Notes under the pieces: model-generated
Told to the model about the DNA's origin: nothing
Database searches by the model: none
What the model saw: only the letters and a program-made list of their open reading frames with translations
Translations under genes and position numbers: made by a program
Part shown: positions 35,990-43,545 of the stretch, in pieces
Layout of the letters: every line of letters starts with the position of its first letter
How positions within the stretch are numbered: the first letter of the stretch is position 1
NCBI GenBank assembly: GCA_016192705.1
Contig: JACPTQ010000078.1
Location: forward strand, 1-50,164
Length of the DNA: 50,164 nt
Direction of reading: 5' to 3'
DNA from: Deltaproteobacteria bacterium
Lineage (GTDB): Bacteria > Myxococcota > JACPTQ01

Positions 35990-38900
35990 GTGTCAAAGAA
36001 ACTACTTCTTGCGCTCTTCGTCTGTGGCTGCGTGACAACGGGGAATTCGAAGCCGGGCGGCGGGGGAGGAACCGGATTGCCGCCGGGCACGGGCGGCGGC
36101 GGTGACGGTGGGGGCGGCAGCGGGGGAGGAACGGTTGCGGATGGCGGCGGCGCGTGCGAGAGCGGGAGCGGCTGCGGGACTGATGTCGATGCTGGGCCGG
36201 ACATAGCGGGCCCGAAACTCGTCAATGCGATGAGCCCCGATGGCACGAAAATCGTCGCGCGCTTTGACGAGGCGATCGCACTGGCGTCGGTCACGGCGGC
36301 GGCGACACAGTTTAAGGTCAAGGGGTCGGACAACTCGCTCTTGACGGTCGAAAGCGTAGCGGTGACCGGGAAGTTCGCGACGGTAACGCTCGCCGCAGGG
36401 CAACCGATCGACCCACAACTTTCGTACGAAATCCTCGTCACGGGAGTGACCGACACGCTCGGCAATTCGATCGACCGCGCCTTCAACCGCGCGCCCGTGA
36501 AGCGCAGTGTCTACCTCGCGATCGTGTGGCACCAGCATCAGCCGTTTTACCTCGACCCCGCGAAAGACGAGCTGTCGGGGCCGTGGGTGCGCAAACACGC
36601 GACGAAGGACTACTACGATATGGCGGCGATGCTCGGCACCGAGCCGAACGTTCACTTGACGATCAACATAACGCCCGTGCTTTTGACGCAGCTTCAGATG
36701 TACGTCGATCGGCTCACGCCGTTTCTCGACAAAGCGACGAACCGCATCAAGGGCGCAGAATTCCTCGCGGCGTGGCGCGGAAAAACCGATCCGTGGGTCG
36801 ACCTGTTGCTCACGCCGACGCCCGAACCCGACGCGATGGACGAACGCACGCGCGGCCTCTTCTATAAGGAGGCGTGGGCGACGGTCTCGACGGCCGACCC
36901 GATTGCGAAGCGATTCCCCGAATATAAAGCGCTCATCGAAAAAAATCGCGCGACCTACACGAAGGCCGACCTTTTGAATTTGAAGATTTGGTTTGAAATC
37001 GCCTGGTTCGATCCCGACTTTTTGCGCGGTCCGGTCACGCTGCCGGATGGCGCGATCGTTGATTTGACGGACCTCATCGAACTGCGCGCCGACGAAAAAT
37101 ATTACGCGAAGCGCGCATTCACGGAGGACGACGCGAATCGCCTGCTCGCCGAAAACACGAAGGTCATGGCGAACGTCGTTCCGATTCACCGGCAGCTTCG
37201 CTACAAGCCTGTGTCGCGCGAGGGCCAAATCGAAATCATCACGACGCCTTACTATCACCCGATCTTGCCGCTCCTCGTCGACAGCGATCTCGCGCGCGCC
37301 GGGCAGCCGCTCGAACCGATGCCAAGCCCCGCGTTTCGCTTTCCGGCCGACGCCGACGCGCAGGTCGCGAAGGCCGTGCGCATGTACACCGACATGTTTG
37401 GCGAGGCGCCGCGCGGGATGTGGCCGGGCGAAGGTTCGGTCGCCGAGGCGGTCGTCGGGGCGTTCGCGCGAAACGGCGTCAAGTGGGTTGCGACCGACCA
37501 GCACGTCTTAGAGCGATCGCGCACCGAGCGCGCCGACAAGCCGACGTACTACCCGTATCGCGTCGATGTCGATTCGGCGTTTGGCGCCGCGACCAGCCCC
37601 GACGGGCAACTCCTCGTTTTGTTCCGTGATAACGCGCTCTCCGACAAGGTCGGTTTCGCGTTTCAAAACGTGCCGGGCGCGGCGGCCGCCGACCAGTTCA
37701 TCGGCGAAGTGCTCGCGCAGGCGCCGCCGTTTGGCGCCGAGACGCGACTCGTGACGGTTGTGCTCGACGGCGAAAACGCGTGGGAGCAGTTTAAGGAGCA
37801 CGACGGCAAACCGTTTTTCCGGGCGCTCTACCGAAAGCTCGCCGAGGCGTACGACACGGGCGAAATCGTGACGGTCGCGGTGTCGGAATATATCGACGGC
37901 AATCCGGGGCGCGGCGTGACGGCGCATCCCGTAGAGGCGCACCGCGAGATCGAGCCGCTTTGGGCGGGGTCGTGGATCGATGCGTCGTTCTCGACGTGGA
38001 TCGGCGAGTCGGAAGAGAACCAGGCGTGGGGCTATTTGCTGCGTGCGCGAAACGACCTCGAGCGTTCGGGGTTGCCACGACCGAACCCGGCGGCGGCGGC
38101 GCCCACCGATAAAACGTCGCGCGCCTACTACATCTATAGAGCGTGGGAAGCGATGTATGCGGCCGAGGGGTCGGACTGGTTTTGGTGGTACGGGTCGGAC
38201 CAGACGTCGGCGGCGAACGACGATTCGCCGTTTGACCGGGCGTTTCGCGCGCACTTGGCAGGGATGTACACGTTCGCGAATTTGGCGGGCGCGGCGATGC
38301 CGGTGCCTGATTTCGCGCCGATCGTGCAGCCTGAGCCGCAGTCGATTCGTGGGCCGTTCGTCACGGCGCCGACGCTGGATGGCGCGTTCACGCCAAACGA
38401 GACCGAGTGGATCGGGCAGGGCGGTTTCTTTTTCGACAACGACTCGCCGGGCGCGGTGAAGTCGCCGGACGACGACATCGCGGTTGTCTACACGGGTTTT
38501 GACAGCGCGGCGTTTTACGTTGGGATTCTCGCGAACGAAGACCTCGGCGCAAAACTCGGCAGCGCGTACACACTCGCGGTGTACGTTTCGCAAAAGCACG
38601 TACTCGACGCGGCGACGGGGCAGGTCGTGACGGAGCCCGCGAACACCGTGTCGCGTTACGGCGACGACTTGCAGTTTCAGATGGGCGCGGCGCGCGAGCT
38701 GCGACTCGATTTTGCGGGCGCGGCACTTGCGGTGCGCTGGGCGAAGGCGACGGGGTGCGGCGGTGCGGCGACTCCATGTGGCGGTGCCGCAGCGGACTGG
38801 ACAACGGCGACGCACGCGATCACCGTCGGCGGGCCGGTGCGCGGCGGGCGTCTCGTCGAAGTGCGCATCCCGTGGGCCGATCTCGCGATGGCCGAAGGCG

Positions 38901-39439
38901 ACCCGCTCGAACTCGCCGTCTACGCGGTCGAAGGCACGCGCATCGTCGATCGCGCGCCGTTCACCGGCTCGAAGGTCGTCTTCGAAGACCGCTCGAACCT
39001 CGTCTACGTCACGTTCGAATGCGACGTGTCCGGCGCGCAGGTCGCCATCGACACCTACATCTCGATCGCGAATCCGCCGACGCCGCGCGGCACCGGGACC
39101 GTCTTCATCAGCGGCAACCACGACAAGCTCGGCAACTGGCGCGCGAACAAAATCCCGCTTCGCGACGACGGCGTCCTTCCCGACCGCGTCGCGGGCGACA
39201 ACATTTGGACCGGCACGTTTGGCCTCCCGCCCCTCACGCAGCTCAAATACAAATATACGATCGGCTTGCCGTCCGATTACGACCGGTGGACGAGCACCGA
39301 AGAATTCCCCTTAACGAACCGCGGCTTCACCGTCGAAGACGCCGACCACGACCGCAAAGTTCTCATCCGCGACACCTTCGCCGATCGCCCGCAGCCCTCC
39401 GGCACAACCGGGCGCCTCTCCGTCATGTCGAATCGATAG
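35990..39439 (+). CDS. GH57-family alpha-glucan hydrolase lipoprotein with CBM20
   Basis: A 1149-residue surface enzyme. The lipoprotein signal ends VCGC (C14), and a Gly-rich linker leads to a beta-sandwich (about residues 75-165). The GH57 catalytic region begins VWHQHQPFY (about 176-184). It has nucleophile E481 in MWPGEGS, the WVATDQ strand, and acid/base D593 in VVLDGENAWEQ. A beta domain follows (about 775-1000) with glucodextranase-like character. The C-terminus (about 1005-1110) is a CBM20 starch-binding domain (SGNHDKLGNW...KYKYTIG). The likely role is debranching or hydrolysis of starch/glycogen (amylopullulanase-like) at the cell surface. The start is GTG at 35990. The next genes downstream are other alpha-glucan enzymes. 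Confidence 0.88.
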   Translation: MSKKLLLALFVCGCVTTGNSKPGGGGGTGLPPGTGGGGDGGGGSGGGTVADGGGACESGSGCGTDVDAGPDIAGPKLVNAMSPDGTKIVARFDEAIALASVTAAATQFKVKGSDNSLLTVESVAVTGKFATVTLAAGQPIDPQLSYEILVTGVTDTLGNSIDRAFNRAPVKRSVYLAIVWHQHQPFYLDPAKDELSGPWVRKHATKDYYDMAAMLGTEPNVHLTINITPVLLTQLQMYVDRLTPFLDKATNRIKGAEFLAAWRGKTDPWVDLLLTPTPEPDAMDERTRGLFYKEAWATVSTADPIAKRFPEYKALIEKNRATYTKADLLNLKIWFEIAWFDPDFLRGPVTLPDGAIVDLTDLIELRADEKYYAKRAFTEDDANRLLAENTKVMANVVPIHRQLRYKPVSREGQIEIITTPYYHPILPLLVDSDLARAGQPLEPMPSPAFRFPADADAQVAKAVRMYTDMFGEAPRGMWPGEGSVAEAVVGAFARNGVKWVATDQHVLERSRTERADKPTYYPYRVDVDSAFGAATSPDGQLLVLFRDNALSDKVGFAFQNVPGAAAADQFIGEVLAQAPPFGAETRLVTVVLDGENAWEQFKEHDGKPFFRALYRKLAEAYDTGEIVTVAVSEYIDGNPGRGVTAHPVEAHREIEPLWAGSWIDASFSTWIGESEENQAWGYLLRARNDLERSGLPRPNPAAAAPTDKTSRAYYIYRAWEAMYAAEGSDWFWWYGSDQTSAANDDSPFDRAFRAHLAGMYTFANLAGAAMPVPDFAPIVQPEPQSIRGPFVTAPTLDGAFTPNETEWIGQGGFFFDNDSPGAVKSPDDDIAVVYTGFDSAAFYVGILANEDLGAKLGSAYTLAVYVSQKHVLDAATGQVVTEPANTVSRYGDDLQFQMGAARELRLDFAGAALAVRWAKATGCGGAATPCGGAAADWTTATHAITVGGPVRGGRLVEVRIPWADLAMAEGDPLELAVYAVEGTRIVDRAPFTGSKVVFEDRSNLVYVTFECDVSGAQVAIDTYISIANPPTPRGTGTVFISGNHDKLGNWRANKIPLRDDGVLPDRVAGDNIWTGTFGLPPLTQLKYKYTIGLPSDYDRWTSTEEFPLTNRGFTVEDADHDRKVLIRDTFADRPQPSGTTGRLSVMSNR

Positions 39440-39443
39440 AGGA

Positions 39444-41117
39444 TTAGTCTTTCTTTTCTTCTGAGCCGCCCGAGCTCTCTTCGGGCTTGGCCTCGTCGGG
39501 CTTGGCTTCTTCCGCCGGCTTTTCCTCCGGCTTCGCCTCCTCGGTCTTGGCGTCGCTTTCCGTCTTCTCAGCCGCCTTTTCTTCAGCCTTCTCCTGCGTC
39601 TTCTCCTCCGTCGCGGCGGCCGTCGCCTCAGTCTTGGCCTCGGTCTCTGTCTTCTCGGCCGCCTTCTCCTCGGTCTTTTGCGCCGCCTCTTCCTTCTTCG
39701 CCTCCGCCTTGACCTCGATCTCGGCCGTCTTCGTCGCCGCCTCGCTCGCCTTCTCGGCCTCCTTCTTCACCTCTTCCTTCGCCGTCGTTGTTGCCTCGGA
39801 CGTCGTCGCGGCTGGGGCGGTTGCGGTCGCATCCGGCGTTGCCGCCGCAGGAGCCGCCTTTGCCGTGGGTGCGGCCGTACCCGCCTTGGCAAGCCTCAGC
39901 GCCGTCGCCCGAACCACAGCACGACAAACGGAGACGACGTACGACTCGGCCCGCTTGCGCAGCCTGTCAGTGAACTCCGTCGACGCCTTGGCCACGGTCT
40001 CCTTGGCCTCCGTCGCCGCCACCTCGGTCGCCGCCGCCGCGACCTCTTTCGTCTGGATCTCTTGGGTTTGGGCGACGGTGCTCTTCGTTGCGGTTGTTGC
40101 GTGCGCCTTAACCTCTTCGAGGCGCTTGGCAGCCGCCGCGATCACCGCGTCGATGTCGCCCTTCACCGCGGCCAGAACCTTTTCGCTTACGACCTTGGTC
40201 GCCGCCGCTTGATCGAGCCGGCCGTTCTTAACGTTTCCCTTCGTCAGCTCGACGAGGTCAATCCCCTTGATGGCGTTCCGCACCGGTGTGCGCAGCTTCG
40301 CGGCCATCTCCCCGTAAATCGGTGACGCCAGCCCCGCCAGTTTTCCGCGAACATGCCGAACCGCCGCACCCTTCGCGATCCGATGCGCAAGCGCCGCGCG
40401 ATGGCTCAGCCCGTGGCCGGCGAACCGCTCCTTCGCCCGGATATACGCCATTCTGAGGCGACCCACATCGGCCCGGGCCGCGCCCCTCTGTTGAGCGCCG
40501 CACGACGCCCGCACCATCGTCTCGCGCCCGTAGTTGCCCCCGACAATTCGCGCGCGCCCGGCGCCTGTCCGCGAAGGCTGCACGGCTGGTCGACGACCCA
40601 GAACGGGCCGCCGAACCTCGGTCGGGCGTTCACCTGAGGCCGGTCGCTGCCCCATCGATGGTCGTTGCTGACCCGGCGCTGCCGGCCGATCCACGCGATT
40701 GCCCCTTGCGACGGGCGGCGCGACGGTCGTTGCGCGAGGACTCAACTGCGCGCTTCTCCGCGGGGCGCATCGCGTAACACCCGAAAGGGCGTCAAAGTAA
40801 GCCCTCCGCGCGGCCTCAAGCGAGCGCGCCGAACTCCGGACGAAGCCCCCCGTCTTTCTGTGATCGAACGCCCCCGCGCGAATCCGAGCCGCGCTCACGG
40901 GCCGCAGCTTCGGCTTTACGAGAACTTTCTTCTTCTCCGCTGCGACGACTTCAGTTGGTTTTGCGGTCTCCGCCGGCGGCTTGGTGTCGGCCGGCGCCGC
41001 GGTTGTCGTCTCTTCGGGTGCCGAGGGAGGCGTCGTCGATGCGCTCTCATCCTGAGCAAACGCCGTTGGAGCCGCCAAAATCCCAAGGAAACACGCAGTG
41101 AAATACCTCTTGTTCAT
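39444..41117 (-). CDS. Secreted Ala/Lys/Glu-rich protein of unknown function
   Basis: A 557-residue exported protein with signal cleavage near AFA-QD (about residue 20). The N-terminal third is Pro/Thr/Arg-rich and basic. The middle (about 215-395) is predicted helical with two or three cysteines. The C-terminal third (about 425-557) is a low-complexity Lys/Glu/Ala/Thr tract of TolA- or LEA-like type. I do not recognise a family. The ATG at 41117 is chosen because GGAGGA precedes it by about seven bases; the ATG at 41123 touches that site. It is convergent with the GH57 gene (4-base gap) and divergent from the GH13 gene. A glucan-locus role is only positional. Confidence 0.7.
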   Translation of the reverse strand: MNKRYFTACFLGILAAPTAFAQDESASTTPPSAPEETTTAAPADTKPPAETAKPTEVVAAEKKKVLVKPKLRPVSAARIRAGAFDHRKTGGFVRSSARSLEAARRAYFDALSGVTRCAPRRSAQLSPRATTVAPPVARGNRVDRPAAPGQQRPSMGQRPASGERPTEVRRPVLGRRPAVQPSRTGAGRARIVGGNYGRETMVRASCGAQQRGAARADVGRLRMAYIRAKERFAGHGLSHRAALAHRIAKGAAVRHVRGKLAGLASPIYGEMAAKLRTPVRNAIKGIDLVELTKGNVKNGRLDQAAATKVVSEKVLAAVKGDIDAVIAAAAKRLEEVKAHATTATKSTVAQTQEIQTKEVAAAATEVAATEAKETVAKASTEFTDRLRKRAESYVVSVCRAVVRATALRLAKAGTAAPTAKAAPAAATPDATATAPAATTSEATTTAKEEVKKEAEKASEAATKTAEIEVKAEAKKEEAAQKTEEKAAEKTETEAKTEATAAATEEKTQEKAEEKAAEKTESDAKTEEAKPEEKPAEEAKPDEAKPEESSGGSEEKKD

Positions 41118-41156
41118 CGCCATTCCTCCACGCCCTATTTGACGAACGAGCCTCGG

Positions 41157-41162
41157 ATTATA
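41157..41162 (-). promoter_or_regulatory. Consensus -10 element for the Ala/Lys/Glu-rich gene
   Basis: A perfect TATAAT on the - strand lies about 40 bases upstream of the ATG at 41117. The leader would be about 33 bases and includes the GGAGGA site. No good -35 hexamer was found 16-18 bases upstream. Confidence 0.35.
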
Positions 41163-41211
41163 TTCAATGCCTTGACGAACTCCGCGCAAGCGGCCATCCT
41201 CGCTCGCTTTC

Positions 41212-42561
41212 ATGTTCTTACCCGTCGCCACATGCGCGTTGATGAGCCTCTCGCAAACCGCGACGCCGTTCGATTGGCGCGACGCGGTCATCTATCACGT
41301 CGAAACCGACCGATTCTTCGACGGCGACCCGAAGAACAATGCGAACATCGAGAAGCGGAACCCGGCCGGCTGGCACGGCGGCGATTTTCGCGGGCTCCTC
41401 GCGAAGGTCGATTACTTGAAGGCGCTCGGCGTCAACGCGGTTTGGTTTTCACCCGTCGCGAAACAGGTCGAGAAGCCGCACCGCTCCGCGAGGCTCACGC
41501 ACTGGCCGTTTCACGGCTATTGGCCCGCGCGCTTTGACGAAGTCGAGCCGCGCTTTGGTTCGCGCGCCGATCTGCTCGCCCTCACAAAGGCGCTGCGTGG
41601 CGCCGGGATCCGCATTGTGCTCGACGTGGTCCTAAATCATGTCGGCTACGGCGCCGTACACGCGGGAATCCGTACCCCGTGTGGAAAGGACGACATCACG
41701 AAGTGCCTCTTCGGCCTCCCCGATTTGCGAACAGAAGACCCCGCCGTTTGGGAACCGCTCGTCAAATCAACAAAGCAGCTCGTCGACGAAACCGGCGCCG
41801 ACGCCGTCCGCCTCGACGCCGCAAACCACATCGGCCCGACCGAGTGGCGAACCTTCCGACGTGCGATCCCCTCGCCCCTCCTCATTGGCGAGCTTTGGGG
41901 ATTCGACGCCGCCGAAAAGAAAAGCTGGGACGGCCTTCGCGCGCGCGACTTGGACACCGCGTTCGACTTCGCCTTCGCTGACCTCGCGCTTGGCTGGGTG
42001 ACCGGCCGCCTCGCGACCGACTCGCTCGCCAAGCACCTCGCGAAACGCGACGCCGCCATCGCCGGCGCAGCCGTCCCGCCGATTCACTTCCTCGACACCC
42101 ACGACACCGAACCGTTCCTCTCGCGCGCCCGCGGCGACAAGGCCGCGCTCAAACTCGCCGCCGTGCTGGAGTTCGCCGTGAGCGGCATCCCACTCATCAA
42201 CTACGGAAACGAGGTTGGACGAAAAGGCGGACGCTGGCCGACAAACCGCGGCGATATGCCGTGGGGCGCCGCACAAGACAAACGCCTCCTCGAATTCTAC
42301 AAGCGGCTCGTCTACGCGCGCCGCATCGACCCCGGCCTTCGTCGCGCGAAATCGATCGTGAGCGCCCTCTCGCGCGACCTTCTCATGGTCATGCGCGGCG
42401 AAACCGTTGTCCTCCTTAACCGCGGGCGCCGCCGCGAAATCGCAAAGGTTGACGTCGCAAACGCGAAAAGCTGGGTCGATGTTCTCTCCGAAAAGAAACT
42501 CGCCGCCAAGAATCTCACCGTCTCGCCGCGCAGCGCGCGCATCCTCGTGAGGGCGGAATGA
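41212..42561 (+). CDS. GH13 alpha-amylase
   Basis: A 449-residue alpha-amylase family enzyme. The four conserved regions are DVVLNH with D138, ADAVRLDAANH with nucleophile D202, LLIGELWG with acid/base E227, and FLDTHDTE with D298. The N-terminus is hydrophobic and may be an export signal, but no clear cleavage site is seen. An upstream start would overlap the divergent gene. The last 80 residues are the beta domain C. It retains the whole catalytic set, so endo-hydrolysis of alpha-1,4-glucans is expected. The ATGA overlap with the next gene shows an operon. Confidence 0.9.
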   Translation: MFLPVATCALMSLSQTATPFDWRDAVIYHVETDRFFDGDPKNNANIEKRNPAGWHGGDFRGLLAKVDYLKALGVNAVWFSPVAKQVEKPHRSARLTHWPFHGYWPARFDEVEPRFGSRADLLALTKALRGAGIRIVLDVVLNHVGYGAVHAGIRTPCGKDDITKCLFGLPDLRTEDPAVWEPLVKSTKQLVDETGADAVRLDAANHIGPTEWRTFRRAIPSPLLIGELWGFDAAEKKSWDGLRARDLDTAFDFAFADLALGWVTGRLATDSLAKHLAKRDAAIAGAAVPPIHFLDTHDTEPFLSRARGDKAALKLAAVLEFAVSGIPLINYGNEVGRKGGRWPTNRGDMPWGAAQDKRLLEFYKRLVYARRIDPGLRRAKSIVSALSRDLLMVMRGETVVLLNRGRRREIAKVDVANAKSWVDVLSEKKLAAKNLTVSPRSARILVRAE

Positions 42562-43430
42562 GGGCCACGCTCGGTGTCTTCCTCTGTGTACTCAGTGCCT
42601 CTGTGGTGCATCTTTTCTTCTCTTCGCCGGCATACGCCGACATCGTCCTCACCGACGCCCGCGGCGACACTCGCAACACCGCGCCCGGCGGCGACTTTTA
42701 CCGCCAAGACGCGTTCGACATCACCGAACTTCGCATCGCCGAAAAAGGCGCCGACGTCCTCGTCACAGCGACGTTCGCGGCCCGCGTGCCACTCCGCCAC
42801 AACGTCCGCCTCTCCCGCGAAACCACGGCAACGCTCTTCCCGATGAACATCGAAATCTACATCGACCAAAAGCCGCTCATCGGTTTCACGCGCACCCTCC
42901 CCGGCCGCCGCGTCGAGATCGCGCGCGAATCGGCGTGGGACGTGGCTCTCGTGCTGACCCCGCAGCCGCGCGAATTCGCGGGCGAGCTCCGCCGCATCGA
43001 CGCCGAACTCGCCGACCGCACCCATTTCGCCGCCAAACCTCGCGTGCGCGGTCGCACCGTGTCTGGCCGCTTCCCCCGCGCGCGCATCGGCGAACTCACG
43101 CCCCACATGGGTTTCGTCGTCCTCGTCACGCCGGCCGCCTTCCGCTCGACGTTCCAACTCTTCGGCGAGCACCTCCTCTTTATCGCCGACGTCCGCGCCC
43201 GCGCGACGAGCTGCTCACTTGAATCTCCCGACTCGACCGGCTGCGCATTTGGCGGCTGCAAACCTTGCGGCGACCACCCGCGCGTTATCGACGCCATCGT
43301 CGCAAAAGACGCGAATGAACTCGAACTCTTCGGCGCCTATTCGAGAGGCCGTTTCGTAAACGTTCCGGCACGCGTCCCTAAACCGCCCGCGCCGAAACTC
43401 CGCTCGCAGCAGCCGCCGATCGAATTGTGA
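42558..43430 (+). CDS. Exported glucodextranase-C-like protein
   Basis: A 290-residue secreted protein with cleavage after AYA (residue 27). The mature part resembles the C-terminal carbohydrate-associated domain of glucodextranase and amylopullulanases: LTDARGDTRNTAPGGDFYRQDAFDITELRI with acidic calcium-type residues, then alternating beta strands. A short Cys cluster (about 218-236) may be disulfide-linked. The start overlaps the GH13 stop. The signal-peptide core at residues 9-17 is encoded by a half-copy of the CACAGAG-type repeat. A role in binding glucan for the amylase is inferred. Confidence 0.7.
   Translation: MRATLGVFLCVLSASVVHLFFSSPAYADIVLTDARGDTRNTAPGGDFYRQDAFDITELRIAEKGADVLVTATFAARVPLRHNVRLSRETTATLFPMNIEIYIDQKPLIGFTRTLPGRRVEIARESAWDVALVLTPQPREFAGELRRIDAELADRTHFAAKPRVRGRTVSGRFPRARIGELTPHMGFVVLVTPAAFRSTFQLFGEHLLFIADVRARATSCSLESPDSTGCAFGGCKPCGDHPRVIDAIVAKDANELELFGAYSRGRFVNVPARVPKPPAPKLRSQQPPIEL
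42582..42606 (+). repeat. Half-copy of the CACAGAG-type repeat inside a signal peptide
   Basis: These 25 bases match the reverse complement of 16605-16629 at 24 of 25 positions. They encode residues 9-17 of the glucodextranase-C-like protein, its hydrophobic signal core. Confidence 0.75.
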
Positions 43431-43452
43431 TGTGAGCGCGTTACGCACATCA
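43428..43452. terminator. Hairpin overlapping the stop codon of the glucodextranase-C-like gene
   Basis: TGATGTG (43428-43434, containing the TGA stop) is perfectly inverted as CACATCA (43446-43452), with extra CG pairing after a small bulge. It is a plausible end-of-operon structure, but no T-run follows. Confidence 0.35.
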
Positions 43453-43545
43453 CCGGCAAAGTGTCGTGCGTCCCTTGATTAACAGGTGCCGCCCCCTACC
43501 ATAGAAGAAGAGCCGCCCGCTTCTGCTGTAGAGGGGACACGTCAG

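Noticed and set aside
36002-39121. Two long - strand frames opposite the GH57 gene
   Set aside because: Both are Arg-rich antisense frames of a clear GH57-CBM20 gene.
43431-43452. TGTGA...CACA considered as a CRP-type site
   Set aside because: Half-site spacing does not match TGTGA-N6-TCACA; a hairpin at the gene end explains it better.
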